A stretch of 64,000 bases of DNA from Aphrophora alni. Its lineage: Eukaryota; Arthropoda; Insecta; Hemiptera; Aphrophoridae. The translations under genes were made by a program, and so were the position numbers. The stretch's first letter is position 1. The number at the start of each line of letters is the position of its first letter. The stretch is taken from contig OY740772.1 of assembly GCA_963513935.1 (NCBI GenBank), positions 104,679,989 through 104,743,988 on the forward strand, in the 5' to 3' direction. The notes below the pieces were generated by a model. That model had not been told where the DNA came from, did no database searches, and saw only the letters and a list, made by a program, of their open reading frames with translations. Shown piece after piece: positions 10,373-22,900 of this stretch.

Positions 10373-10400
10373 AGAAGAAGAAGAAGAAGAAGAAGAAGAA
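10373..10400. repeat. (AAG)n microsatellite
   Basis: About nine AAG repeats following an A-rich stretch. Confidence 0.9.
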
Positions 10401-10989
10401 AAGAACAAGAGATACTTCGAATACTCTAATAACGCCAAATTTGGAAAAGAACAAGAGTTGGACAAGAGAGACCTGATAGGTAAGATAAAATAAAGGGATT
10501 TATCTAAAGACTTTATAAAGAAATGTGCAGATCCAGCTAGCGTCACTTGATATTGTCACGCCTATACTCACTATAGTAGACCACTGAGGGCTAATTTTAG
10601 TAAAAGTTTGTTTTGTAAATAACTTACCGAGCGATTCAATTCAACCATTTCGTAAATATGATTGTTGTTATGTAGTGGCAAAAACATACTATTAGTTCTA
10701 TTTAGCAGGTTTCAAACTCCTAGCCTGGCCTATAATTATATTAGGTTTTAAAATTGTATGTTCCGTTTCAAAAATCGCGGACACTAAAAACAATTAATGT
10801 TCGATTCCAACGTAAGAACTAGAAACACAACACGTGCTCCAAAACAAAATAGGGGTTCTTAATCGTCCTCATCAATCTGTGTGATTAAACAAATTTCCAG
10901 CATATCTAGGTACACTAATCAATTGATGGTTTTCTCTTGAAAAAAATAAGGGTCTTAAAGTTTTCTCTTGTTTAAAGCACAGACTTTTG

Positions 10990-11443
10990 AGCTATTATGA
11001 AGGATTGTCGTGGATTTTCACTGCCACAAATCCGAATCAGTTTTATCTATTCACGTTACCACTTACATTGAAACTCGACTCATCACTGAAGATTATGTTT
11101 ACAATGAAATCCTTGTCTTCATCCAATCGATGCAACATTTCAGTACAAAACTCCTTACGAGAAACTCTATCGGTGTCTCTTTTAGATCTTGTACCATTGG
11201 TTAATCTGTAAGGTTTGAGATGCATACGTTTTCTCAACACACGCTAAACAGTTCGCTAGATGCACGCCGGGTTGATTGTGTACGACTGACAAAACTTTGC
11301 CTCATTTGTTCTACGACATTGTCAGACACACCCTGACTGTTTCTTATTGAACACCCGGTTTCAACAAAACACTTATGGCACTCATAAATGAGAGGTCTAC
11401 TAGAAAGATCGTTGTCACACTCGTTACGAAAATCCCACGGCAC
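10990..11443 (-). pseudogene. Tc1/mariner-type (IS630 superfamily) transposase fragment
   Basis: Minus-strand frames give, in order, a helix-turn-helix part (SQGVSDNVVEQMRQSFV, STRRASSEL), VLRKRMHLKPYRLTNG, FCTEMLHRLDEDKDFI and IIFSDESSFNVSGNVNR with the first catalytic Asp in FSDE. A shifted frame then continues IRICGSENPR. This is the insect transposase type that carries a DUF4817-like N-terminus. At least two frameshifts, and the second and third catalytic acidic residues are missing. It differs in sequence from the element at 28261-29626. Confidence 0.85.
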
Positions 11444-11489
11444 AAGGGATTTGTAAATGTTGAATCTTGATGTTTATTTTAATTTAATT

Positions 11490-11490
<1 letters not shown>

Positions 11491-11532
<42 letters not shown>
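11491..11532. repeat. Poly-T run of 42
   Basis: Uninterrupted T run just beyond the transposase relic. It could be the poly(A) of a minus-strand retroposon, but no retroposon body was recognised beside it. Confidence 0.9.
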
Positions 11533-12289
11533 CAGAATTAAAATTGATAAATTGAGTATTACATTTTTGAATTTTCTTTTACAATTTTGACGGGAAATGT
11601 GTGTCTAATTAAAATTAATTTCATCATCAAAAAATAAATTATATTTATTGGTTCAGTAATTTAAATAAGGTTTGGAAAAGAATCATATGCTGGTCGGTTG
11701 ACAATCTCAACCAATGAAAACAAATTGACATTAATTAATTCAGTAATTGATGCATTAATTCGAAACAATCGGAAAATAAACGTCAAATAAATCGCCTAGA
11801 AACTTGGAAATAAGTGTTGGTAATGTAAAAACATTAGTTAAAGACCACCATAAATTGATCAAGGTGAGTGCAGATGGATTCCCCGTATTTTGAAGCCTAA
11901 ACACTAGCGCTGGAATTGTAGTTTCAAAAATTAACATAGAAAAACAGTGTGCAAATAAATAAATATTGTAATAATAAAAATTGTATAGTAGGCCCTATTA
12001 AAAATATAAACAGCTGAAATACCTGTTCATATTTGAACGCAACTCGTATTTCAACCCAACATGTCTGATATAATATTTTGGGACAAAAATACTCCCCCAT
12101 TTACAAATTGATTTTCCACCCTTGGGTTCAGTTCAAAGGTCATAAGTAAAATTCTCCCGCACCCTCTCTTTAACCTTTTTATGCCCTTGTTCAAGAAGGG
12201 GACGGAAGGAGAGGATAAGAGGTGAAAACATGGCACACGTTAAGGTTGGAACATAGATCAGATTTAGAAAATTCAAAATAAATGTCAAA
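11533..12289. other. No gene recognised
   Basis: AT-rich sequence without recognisable coding, RNA or terminal repeat features. Confidence 0.35.
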
Positions 12290-12620
12290 ATGGTTTTAAA
12301 CCGTTTTGTTATCCATCTCAGTATTTTAATCAACTTAACACGCTAAATTAGATCACTTGTAGTTTTCAATTCAATATGATACCTCACACGTCTACGATAA
12401 TAAACAGGGAAGTTATGGTAAAATATATAAATTCCAAACTTTACCTCCCGAGAAAATGTGATATTCATATAATTACAAGATCCGACACAAGCGAAGCGAG
12501 TTACATTACACATGTAGTCTACAACTTCGAGCTTCGCCAGGGCAGACATAGAGACACGAGCGAAGCGAGTCTCTATTTTGTGTCTCTATTTTTAAATAGA
12601 CACACATCTATGAGGCCCGT
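12290..12620 (-). repeat. Dispersed repeat family A, copy 1
   Basis: Shares its order of blocks with 15950-16400 (same orientation) and, inverted, with 54705-55060 and 63295-63740. Diagnostic blocks are GACACGAGCGAAGCGAGT (twice here, at about 12484 and 12552), ATATTCATATAATTACAAG, TACGATAATA and AACTTAACACGCTAAA. No coding capacity seen. Probably a non-autonomous element. Confidence 0.7.
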
Positions 12621-12717
12621 TTAGGCCTAGCCGATATTAGGAAAGTATTGATATACACAATTCCCAAGGTTCATAAAACCTGTGTAAGAACGGATTTAAA
12701 CAAATTTCGTTTAAAAG

Positions 12718-13460
12718 AGGATCTGCTTATATTACATTGTATGACTGGGCTGGATAAGTACCTCGATGGCGCCCATTAATTTAGTTTAAAGTGAAATACT
12801 TGTGTTTTATTTTTATATGTGTGTAAAATAGTTTTTAACATAAACCTAACCTAACATATCCTACAGAGCCCAAGAAATCAGATTTTGAGCATCAAACATA
12901 GTCGAATTGCTTGTATTACATTGTATAATGGGGCCGGGTAAGTACCTCGATGGCACCATTAATTTGTTTTAAAGTGAAATACATATGTTTTATTATTACA
13001 TAGTTTCAACATAAACCTAACATTTCCTACAAAACACAAGAAATCCAACTTTTCGACATCATATTTAGAGTATCTGCTTCTATTACATTGTAGAATAGAG
13101 CTGGGTAAGTATCTTAATGGCATTAATTCATTTGTTTTAAAGTGAAATACTTTTGTTTTATTATTACATCCGTGTAAAATAGTTTTAACCTAAACCTAAC
13201 CTAACCTTTCCGACAAAGCCTAAGAAACAAACTTTTGATTATCACATGTAAAGGATCAGTTAGTATAACATTATATGATGGAGCTGGGTAAGTACCTTGA
13301 TGTCTTCCATCAAGCGTACAAGTTAAATACTTTTATTTTATTATTACAATTGTGTTTTAGCCTAAACCTAACCTATCTTAACATTTGTAACCAACTTTTG
13401 AGAATTACACTTAGAATATCTGCTTGTACTTCATTGTATGAAGGAGCTGGGAAAGTTACC
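12718..13460. repeat. Satellite-like tandem array, 165-186 bp unit, 4 to 5 copies
   Basis: Units start near 12723, 12909, 13075, 13257 and 13422. Each begins CTGCTT(A/G/C)TATTACATTGTA, continues with GGGTAAGTACCTCGATGG, AAAGTGAAATAC and TTTTATTATTACAT, and most contain AAACCTAACC. Units have diverged by point changes and small indels. A further partial unit lies at 16502-16565. Confidence 0.9.
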
Positions 13461-14094
<634 letters not shown>

Positions 14095-14484
14095 AAGTCT
14101 GTGCAATTTCATTTCACGATTTTTAAACCAATTAAAAAGTATTAAATTAATAAAGACCTAAATTTAAGACAAATAATTCAATTAACGTTGAATAACAAAA
14201 AATCATGTTACTTAAAAGTTTTCTATGAAATTAATATTTCCAACTATAAACAGACGGGTAGAAGGAGGAGGGAAGTAGAGATGTCAGTGGAATTTGTGAA
14301 ATGAGATAAACCCCGCCCGTCATTTTAATCTGAATTACAGACTTAACTGTCGTGGAGGAGGGGGAGAAAATAACGTTGTATGCAGTGGTTTTATAAGAGG
14401 ATTATCATTCAACAGTGAGGGATGCTCTAGTCAGTCCGTCCAATACGAATGGAGTTGTTTTATCATCAAATCGTTTTTACTTAT

Positions 14485-14900
14485 AGACTACTGAATGAAA
14501 ACCCTCTAAACACAAAATGTGGTGGAAAGTTAGGTTTTGGCGTTACTTCAATGGGGGGAAAATCGGAGACTTTAGCTCACCGTTGGGCTCCTCTGGAGGG
14601 GGGGAGGTTAAAAGGTAGGGGCAAAACGGTTTTTGGTAAATGTCTTATGAGCAAGATATCAAAAACGTTAATTACAAAAGTTGTAGCTGACTAAATTTCC
14701 CATCAAAAGAGTCCTTAGTAATTTTTTCGTTAGACGCACCGGGACAGAGGTACGGGACAGAGGTAAAAACCTTTTTTTTTTTGCAGGGTCGTATAAGGTA
14801 TTATTACGAAAAAAACTTTTTATTAAAATTTTTTTTTAATGGTTTAGGCCGAATTTTGTATAAAAGCTCTAAATATGGGTATGTTAGTGTTTGTATATTT
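14485..14900 (+). repeat. Left arm of a 1.4-kb inverted structure
   Basis: Inverted copy of 15455-15855. Shared blocks include GTGGAAAGTTAGGTTTTGG, ACAAAAGTTGTAGCTGACTA, AATTTCCCATCAA and AAATATGGGTATGT. No ORF spans it. The arms have diverged by substitutions and indels. Confidence 0.8.
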
Positions 14901-14984
14901 ATGTAAAACTAAGTACCTACAACTACTATAACAACGTCCATTCTCTATTTGAAGTTATTTGTTAATGATGGAAGTTCAATTTTA

Positions 14985-15185
14985 TTATTATACATTTTTC
15001 GGACATTTGCCATCATTTGTGTGTTAGAAATCAAAACACGACGTTTCGGGAATAAGAATCAATTCCCGTTATCAATTGATTAAAAACTAAAGAAACATGA
15101 AACTAAGCCATGTAAGAAGTAAAATTAAATAAGAATACCACCAACCTTAATATCTAAGCATGCATCTCAGAGCTTAAACTGAGAA
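14985..15185 (-). repeat. Penelope-like terminal-repeat copy with hammerhead-like motif, inverted
   Basis: About 200 bp that, reverse-complemented, matches 32915-33130: TTAAGGTTGGTGGTATTC, TTTAATTTTACTTCTTACAT and CATTTGTATGTAA-type blocks occur in the same order. The hammerhead-like core on the minus strand (15078-15037) is TTGATAA, C, GGGAAT, an 8-base loop, ATTCCC, GAAACGTC. It lies between the arms of the 14485-15855 structure. Confidence 0.75.
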
Positions 15186-15454
15186 TTCAAAACGTGCATT
15201 TACACATTTTGCACATTTACCTGCATATACTGACTAATCAATGCGTATAAATGTGCATTTTTGAATTTAGACAAGTATAATATACGAGTATATGCATGAA
15301 AATATTTCTACACATGTTTGCACATATGTAGGCACATATACAACTAAAAATGATTACGTTAAAAAATGCACGTTTTTGTAGTTGTAGTGAGTGTGGATAA
15401 ATATATACATGCAAACATTTATACTCGAATATTTGGTATTACACGTACAAACAC

Positions 15455-15855
15455 TTACATACCCATATTTAGAAACTTTTTACTATACAAAAATCGGTCT
15501 AAACTGAAAAAAGTCAAGTTTCTTTTTACATAAAAATGCGAACAATTGCAAAAAAAAGTCTCAACTTTGAGGACTCATTCTCTGTCCCAGTACGTCTGAC
15601 GAAAAAATTACTATGGACACTATTGATGGGAAATTTAGTCAGCTACAACTTTTGTATTAAACGTTTTTTGACATTTTGCTTAGTTTTCAGATATTTACAG
15701 AAAAAAACCCGTTTGCCCCCCTTTAACCCCCCCCCTAGGGGGCTCAGCGGTTAGATGGAGTGGCACATTTGTTTTCTCCATTGAATTAACTCCAAAACCT
15801 AACTTTCCACTAAATTTCGTGTCTGGAGAATTTTTGTCCGGATTTTCACAAAATC
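15455..15855 (-). repeat. Right arm of the 1.4-kb inverted structure
   Basis: Inverted partner of 14485-14900. Includes a CCCCCCCCTAGGGGG tract near 15730. Confidence 0.8.
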
Positions 15856-15949
15856 TGCCTTTATACAGTGGTCCCACCCATAAGTATGAAGTCATGTTTT
15901 AAACGCAAAAATTTGCCCTCCGGTTTTTGACTAATTTTTAAGTTTCATG

Positions 15950-16400
15950 GCCTCAGAAAACCGAAATAGTGATATTCGACATCTTAAGTAACCACTATAG
16001 CTGCCACAAAAATAAACATTAGGAACATGATATTTGGTATAGGGAACTATAGTGAAATCATATTGAACTATATTTTTAAAAAAATCGAATTGAAGGCAGC
16101 TATTTTAAACTGTTTTTTGTTTATATATCTCGTGTGTTATTCAACTTATGACACACTAAACTAGATAGAAATTTTCAGAATTTAATTTTGCATCTAACCC
16201 CACATCTCTACGATGACAATAGCGAAGTTGTGAAAAATGATATTTTCACAAACTCCCCACAAAACGTGATATTTGTATAGTTACGAGAGATCGCGTCATC
16301 GACATGAGCGTAGCGAGTGGACGCACCTTCGCATATGTACAGCTTCGAGACCCCTTAGAGCCGAAGCACTGACACGAGCGAAGCGAGTGAAGACTTTTTA
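15950..16400 (-). repeat. Dispersed repeat family A, copy 2
   Basis: Longest copy on this side. Minus-strand order is CTTCACTCGCTTCGCTCGTG, GAAGCTGTACATATG, CGTAACTATACAAATATCA, GTGTGTCATAAG, then CCCTATACCAAATATCATGT. The same order appears on the plus strand at 63295-63740. Confidence 0.75.
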
Positions 16401-16501
16401 AATTAGAAGGTTCAGAAAAACAGTAACAAACATTTTAAATAAACTTAACCTAGCAGATAAGACTCCAATACAATTAAACATTTGGTCGTTATATAATTTC
16501 A

Positions 16502-16565
16502 GGATCTGCTAGTATTATATTGTATGAAGGGGCTTGGTAAGAAACACGATGGCGTCCATTAATTG
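16502..16565. repeat. Stray unit of the 12.7-13.5 kb tandem array
   Basis: Starts GATCTGCTAGTATTATATTG and continues GAAGGGGCTTGGTAAG and GATGGCGTCCATTAATT, as in the array units. Confidence 0.8.
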
Positions 16566-17394
16566 TAACTGTACACTGGAACAAAACACTAGATATTTCC
16601 AAAGTTAGGTTTATTTAAAAAAAAAAAAAAAAAAAAGGCGGATAGAAGGGAGACTAAACGTTTTCGGAACTGTGATCAAACACGCATGCGAAGCAGACTT
16701 TAATTTCAATGTTTTTATTTAAAACAAATCACCAATAACTGATTGCAATGGTCGGTCTAATTTCCACCCAGTATTAGAAATAAATAATCATTTGTCTTCA
16801 TTTAGGTTGCTTACGATTATAATCTTGTAAACAGTAAAAGCTTAATTTACTTGTTCACGGGCGAGATACTGCCAGTTGTATAGAAATGTAAAGAATGTCT
16901 CGCCACTATTCACAGGTCTCAACAAATGTTCGAAATATTCCCATTAGTCCTGTAATGTCTCTTTTATGCGAACATTCAATTTAAAATATTCTCCACTCAC
17001 ACTCGGTTACCAAGTCAAAACATATTGCAATGGAGTTTTCCAGAAAACAGTGGAAAAATTAAGTTTTATTTACGAGAAAATGTTAAAAAAATGTTAATTA
17101 AATTTCGTTTGGCCAAGCAGTTTTAAATTAGGACTACAATCATAAATTTGAAAACGCTAATATAATAGCAAACATATCTGTAATTAAGTACAGTTGACAA
17201 AATTGCCCCTTGCTTTAGAAAATTGATGTTCTATTTTAAGTTAAGTTATTCATGAAACTTTTACTTGACTATAATAAAAGGAACACTTTTAAGACAAAAA
17301 TAAAATATATGGTGTGTAGGACAGTGATTGCTCCTTAATTTGTATAATTTTTCTTTAAGTTTTGTTTGAGCAGAATTAAAAAATTGTCTCTAAA
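16566..17394. other. No gene; short poly-A
   Basis: Contains an A run of about 19 at 16617-16636. No other feature recognised. Confidence 0.35.
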
Positions 17395-17545
17395 TTGCAG
17401 GGAAATAGTTATTTGTGCAACTAGTGAGCAAAGTGGCACTTTTTTAAACGAGAGAAAAATGTTGACGCACGAGGCTTGCCGAGTGCGTCAATTTTATCGA
17501 GTTTAAAAAAGACACTTTGCTCACGAATTGCACATTATACTTTGT
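17395..17545 (+). repeat. Palindromic repeat family B, copy 1
   Basis: Outer part AGTTATTTGTGCAACTAGTG leads into nested inverted repeats: GAGCAAAGTG..CACTTT pairs with AAAGACACTTTGCTC, and TTGACGCACGAGG with GAGTGCGTCAA. The same layout, inverted, is at 27545-27690. The whole would fold into a long hairpin. Confidence 0.8.
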
Positions 17546-18400
17546 CTACAGTTGTTCATATTTTAAAACTATCAACACTGGGTAGAAGTTCTCACGTCAA
17601 AACTGAGGTTATTTATGAATATTACAAATAACTTAGGTGTATTGTTGAGGAAACGGGATTGCCAACTTCAAAACTCGGCAAACGAAAAATACTCTTGGTG
17701 TACATACACTGTCAATCATCTTCACGAATAATTACTTCCCTTTTCAACTTTAAAACGTTGTTTTGTTGTTTATTTATGTTGTTTTACATGTAATAATCTA
17801 ACCTACATACGGGACATTTCCTGTATATTATAAATCAATTCAAATAAATTTAACCTAATTTTCGTTTTGTTCGGTTGCCATCCGAAGTGAGCAAAGTAGT
17901 GTGTAAAGTGAAACTGTTGAGAAATCAGCTGTTTTGCAAACTAATTTAAATGAACAAAATGCCACTTAGTCAACAACTGTAGACAAAATATATTTTCCAA
18001 TAAGTGAGTAAATGACGCCGACACCCCAAGGGTCAGGCGACCCTTCCGCCAAACCCTCTTCGATTGTTTTACAAACTATAAAGCACGTACCAATCAAGTA
18101 AAATTAAAAACATAGATGAGAAGACGAGAGGGCAATATGTAAATGTGCATCGAGAGGGCCGTCATAATTACAAAGTCACACACACATCCACTTTATATTA
18201 CATTTAAATCAAGGCCTTTATTGGCACAGGGGCGGAGGGTGTAAACAAGCATTAGGGTCGAAGAACACTTAAAAAACAGAGCAGCCATTGTGTGTTTTTC
18301 TGTAGGGTGGGTCCAAGGATAATAAAGTCACCCCTGTTTGTTTCTTGGGTGTTATGACAGTCTAGGGTGTCATAATTGTACTGTACCCCGCTGCAACGTC
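17546..18400. other. No gene recognised
   Basis: Contains GTTGACTAAGTGGC-type sequence near 17965 and ACAACTGTAGACAAA at 17980, which is the inverse of TTTGTCTACAGTTGT at 17541. The family B repeat therefore probably extends from 17395 to about 17995 as one element. Confidence 0.45.
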
Positions 18401-18559
18401 TTGTTCTGCTAAATACTAGAGTCTAGATGCGACAATGAGGAGCAAGGTTTCGTAGATACCAATCTGCCTCACTCACACATCCACAACTACGTAATAAAAG
18501 GGTCAAATTTGTACTAAAACTACACGGGGGGCAGTTATTTCTATAAAGTCGAAGTCTTT

Positions 18560-18660
18560 TAAGCGGAAGTTTAAATTGTACAGACAGACAGACAGACACC
18601 GGTGTAATTAAGGGACCTACGGACCCTAATAAAAAGAAATCAATGAAAATGCTACCCATC
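18560..18660 (+). repeat. Dispersed repeat tail with GACAGACAGACA
   Basis: GACAGACAGACAGACACCGG followed by ACCTACGGACCCTAATAAA. The same order (GACAGACACG, ACATACGGACCCTAAAAA) recurs at 18998-19055, so these are the shared ends of two related repeat copies. Confidence 0.55.
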
Positions 18661-18997
18661 TTTTAATGGCTATTAAATGGTTTGTCTCACATCTCACAAA
18701 AAATATTTTTTAAACTTATACGCTACGCATTTCTCATTATATGGTTAAATTAGGTTGTATTCGTCATAAAAATAAATAAATAATATATGATTTTGCACTG
18801 AATTTTAATTTAAAATACAAATAATTTTTTTTTTCAAATTTGTAGATCACGCCGTGATCAAGGTAGAGGGACGGGATATGATATTTGAAACTTTAAATTT
18901 GGCATAACAACAACATATTAATATTTTCGTCAAATAAACATACATATTATAAATCAGAATAATTTCTTTTTATTTTTGTTACCCCGGGTTGTGATTT

Positions 18998-19060
18998 ACA
19001 TACACAGACAGACACGCGCATGAAATTAGTTTTACATACGGACCCTAAAAACGATCCAAT
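18998..19060 (+). repeat. Second copy of the GACAGACA..GGACCCTAA repeat tail
   Basis: See 18560-18660; about 55 bases are shared. Confidence 0.55.
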
Positions 19061-19807
19061 TATGTCAGTTCCGTATTTACCAATTAAACATTTTAATGAA
19101 CCAAGAACGGCCTTTGAAAACAAAGTCTATTTTAAAATAAGGACATAAACTTCAACAGTAGAATAAACACACCCTCAGCGAGAGTTCTATTTAACGTTTT
19201 AATGATGACGGTCAAAGTTCATTTTTTGTTTTCGTCAATTGTTTCTGAATCGTAATATTGATTTCCTTGTAATTTTGGTTCATTAATGTTCATATTTCCC
19301 TAAACTTTGAACGAAATCAGTACCTGCAGCAGATTTTATAAATTAAGCATTTTATCACAGCCCACGAATCGGTATTTTTTTAAAAACGACAACCAATACA
19401 TTTTGTTTGTGTCATTAGAATATCCGCTTGAGCGAAATTTGATGGAAATCTTTACAACGGATTTTGAGTAAATTGTAATTTTGTGTTATATTTTTTCAAG
19501 GCAGCTATCTCCAAATTTTTACTTAAAGTCCCAATATGTTGACAAACCAAATATTAATAAAACGGCACACGCTTTCATTCTGCACATACGACAGAGATCA
19601 AACCACGTCTTTAGTCATATTTGATTAAAATACAGCTTTTAGTGACAGCGGACAAGGTTCATGTTGTTTTTAGCAAACATTTTTTTTCTCTTCAACAATG
19701 CTTATTGTCCAACTTACGAGTGCATTCTCCTTGAAACATTAAAAACAAGATTTCATGCAATTTAAAATTAATTATAAATAAATATTGAGCAGTAATTTTC
19801 GTTACTT

Positions 19808-19943
19808 AAGCGCGTTTCAACTACAAATTCGCCCATCTTCAATGATGCACGAGCTACAATAACGTCTTGAATAAGTTTTAGTTTAGTTATTGTAGCTAGT
19901 ACATCACTGAAGATGACGACTTGTCATTGAAACGCGTTTGAAT
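19808..19943. repeat. Palindromic element with two hammerhead-like cores
   Basis: Arms 19808-19863 and 19886-19943 are inverted copies (about 56 bp, roughly 80 percent paired). The plus-strand core at 19904-19941 is CTGAAGA, T, GACGAC/GTCATT helix II, GAAACGCGTT. TCA before and TGA after it pair as helix I. The minus-strand core in the left arm reads TTGAAGA, T, ..., GAAACGCGC and is more decayed. Confidence 0.75.
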
Positions 19944-22900
19944 AAATAAACTTACTATTTGTTTGAATTTGTGTTAAAAACTTACTCTATCATGTTAAAA
20001 ATGAAAAAAAAAAGTATATTATTGCAATTTTCTCAAGTAAATTTATTTTATAACATAATTTTCTAGGAAATATATATAAGTACATTAAATATTTTTATAA
20101 CATTTTTAGCATATTAATTTTTCAAGAGAAAAACACCCCATAAGGGAAAAAATAAATATTTCCCCCTAAAAATGTAGCCAAACTACACGCATGATTTTTT
20201 TTTTTTTTTTTTTTTTTAAAGAAAATATTTACAATCACGTTCCCCCCTTAAAATTAAATATTTTTTTCGAAAAACCATAAAGGTACTGTAATTACATCTT
20301 GTATTTTAATTTCACAAGTTACTGAAGTTTGATTTTCCTTCCCCACTTTTTGAAATTTTTCAAACGTTTACATTAGAGAATGCGAAGTTTAAAAAAATAA
20401 TAAAAAAATAAAATAAAAAAATTAATAAATAAAATAAAATGACAAATTTTTGCCAAATTATCTAAAAGTTTTTCAACCGTGTCTAAAGTGTTCATTTACG
20501 ATCTAAGAACAGGTTCTAAAACAGCTGATTACTATATTCAGCGTGCAAAACATTATTGGAAGCAAATTAACATTGATTAAATGTGATTCATTATTACACG
20601 CAGAATAAACCAGCTGATAAATAAACGTCCTAACCTAACCTAAAACCAGCTGATTCAGGTTTATTATTGTCACGTGGCCGCTCACTGAACAATAAACAGA
20701 CCCACCTGACCTCAAATATATTTATAGGCCTAGTTGTTCAATACCATAACAACCTGATTTTCAAATTGATGAGAACGATTTTGAGTTGACAAACATTCCA
20801 ACCTATAATTTGTATAACTCTTATTAAACTAAAATAATAAAAATAGAATGTATACTGCAGTTGTGGGAAAATGTTCTGTGTAATTTAAGTGTAAAATGTC
20901 CATCACTCTCAAAAAATGACTGCGCTCCGCTACGCGTCACGCGGTAACTTTTTCTCTCTTGCGATAACCTATTTACACCCTTAATAAATAAATACCTACT
21001 TCCGGGTCCTTTTCACTCTCTGGTTTATAACAACAATTAACATTCTTTTCTCTCGGTTTTACAAGCCAGTATTGTAAAAGATTGCCCCGTTATATTTTGA
21101 TTTTATATCCTAACCTAATTCAACTGGACGTATGTTTAAAGAATCTAAATTACAAAGTTCAGCTACTGATATTCATGCTCAAACTTGGTTCTCGTTTATA
21201 CTAATATTTAACATTAGCATTTAATGACTTTGAGTTGATTTCTTATCAGTAGTTTTACAGTACAGAAAGCATCTACAGGATGTCCCGTAACTCTCTGGAA
21301 CCGTTTGAAGAATTGTTTGTTAAGATAAAAGATCCAATAAACATAAGGTCCAAATAGTTTCGTTTCACATTTATCCGCCTTTTTTTTAACACAAAATCTT
21401 TATATCTTAGGAAGTAGATAAGACACTGAGTTCAAATTTGGTTTACTTTTTTTACCAGGGTACTAAAAACCAGAACGTTCTCTTGTATATTTTCAAAATG
21501 GCGGCCGTTCAAGTTTTTAACGTTAAATATCTCTAAAATCGTTAAGTTTACAAGGAACAAAAAAGTTTACTTTTTTAATAACAAATGAATTGTTTCATGT
21601 ATTTTTTCTGTACGTTTAAAGGATAACCGAATTTTCAGCAAAAAAACAAACACAAATTTAATAATTTCATGGTAGTTATCTATCTACAACATCAACAATT
21701 GATCTAGACCTAAAATATATCTGAATTATAAAATAATAACAATAAATTTTATTTTTCACAAGTGTTTTGAAAATGAAAATCTTGATTTTAACGTTTTCAA
21801 AATATCGACTGTTTAAAAACTTTAAAGTAAAAATACTCAACGGTTGGTTTCACACAAAAAAAGAAAGATAAAAAATGATAATTTCATAGACGAATTAGGT
21901 TTAAAGAAATTAGGCGAGGAATAAATAAAATATTAATATTTTAAGTTAATAAGATTTGTTGAAAGGCGATTCTTTTTTAAATTTAAATAAATCAAAGAGT
22001 TAGAATATAAATATTTACTACACTTAATAGTTAAAAGAGGGCAACCAATTCATTCTATTTACAACTGCTCAAAATCACGACCTTCAACATGGTAGGACAA
22101 CTTAAATCTATCAAGTATCGACCGCCGGTCCAACCGTTTTTGAGTAAAACATTCCCAACAATTTCAACATAATTGGTGAAGCCGATTTTGAGAAATTACG
22201 TCTTTTTTACAGATAATTCAAGAACTGGAAGTGTTGGTGATATGGTGAATATTAGGTTTTTTTACTGATTCCTTAGATGCAAAATTTGATCAAAAATCGT
22301 TAGAGCTAATCCCACACATCCTTCTGTTGACGCAAATATTAAATAAAAATATACGACGCTAAAAATATCAGTTCGGTATTGAAATAAGTCAAAATTGTTT
22401 CTTTTCGATAACTTAAAATTTGGGGGTTGCTGACAAAGAAAAAAAAATACGAGTTTAATGAAATCATACTCAAGTAGTTTTGATAAAGAAGACTACTAAA
22501 TTGGCTTACAGTTCAAGTAGGTGCATTTCTTTTTTAAGTTGAAGCAAAAAGTCTATTGAGATTTGCAAATCATGTGCAACAGAATAATTGACATATCAAT
22601 GAAGTACTCTACACTTCATCTCCTCCTGACAGGAATCTTTTAGCGATCATTCATTCAAATTACACTAACCTAAACAAAATATCTCATCCATCATTCTTAC
22701 AAGTGACAAGATATCCATTATTCTTCATAACCCAGTCTTGATGAAAGCTTATATTTCATAGAATGTAAACAAAATCAAGGGTGGTTGAGAGTATTTGTTG
22801 TTTAATTGTCTATGAAGTCATGAGTAATGTATTTTGATCCAGAAACAACATTTTTTAAAGTGAGAAGTGGCACTTGACAATCTTCCAAATAAATGGTGCA

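Noticed and set aside
12718..13460. CRISPR-like array
   Set aside because: Units are 165-186 bp, diverged along their whole length, with no short repeat plus unique spacer pattern; a eukaryotic satellite-like repeat.
20630..20645. Telomere repeat (CCTAACCTAACCTAA)
   Set aside because: Only three units inside dispersed repeat; far too short for a telomere or interstitial array.
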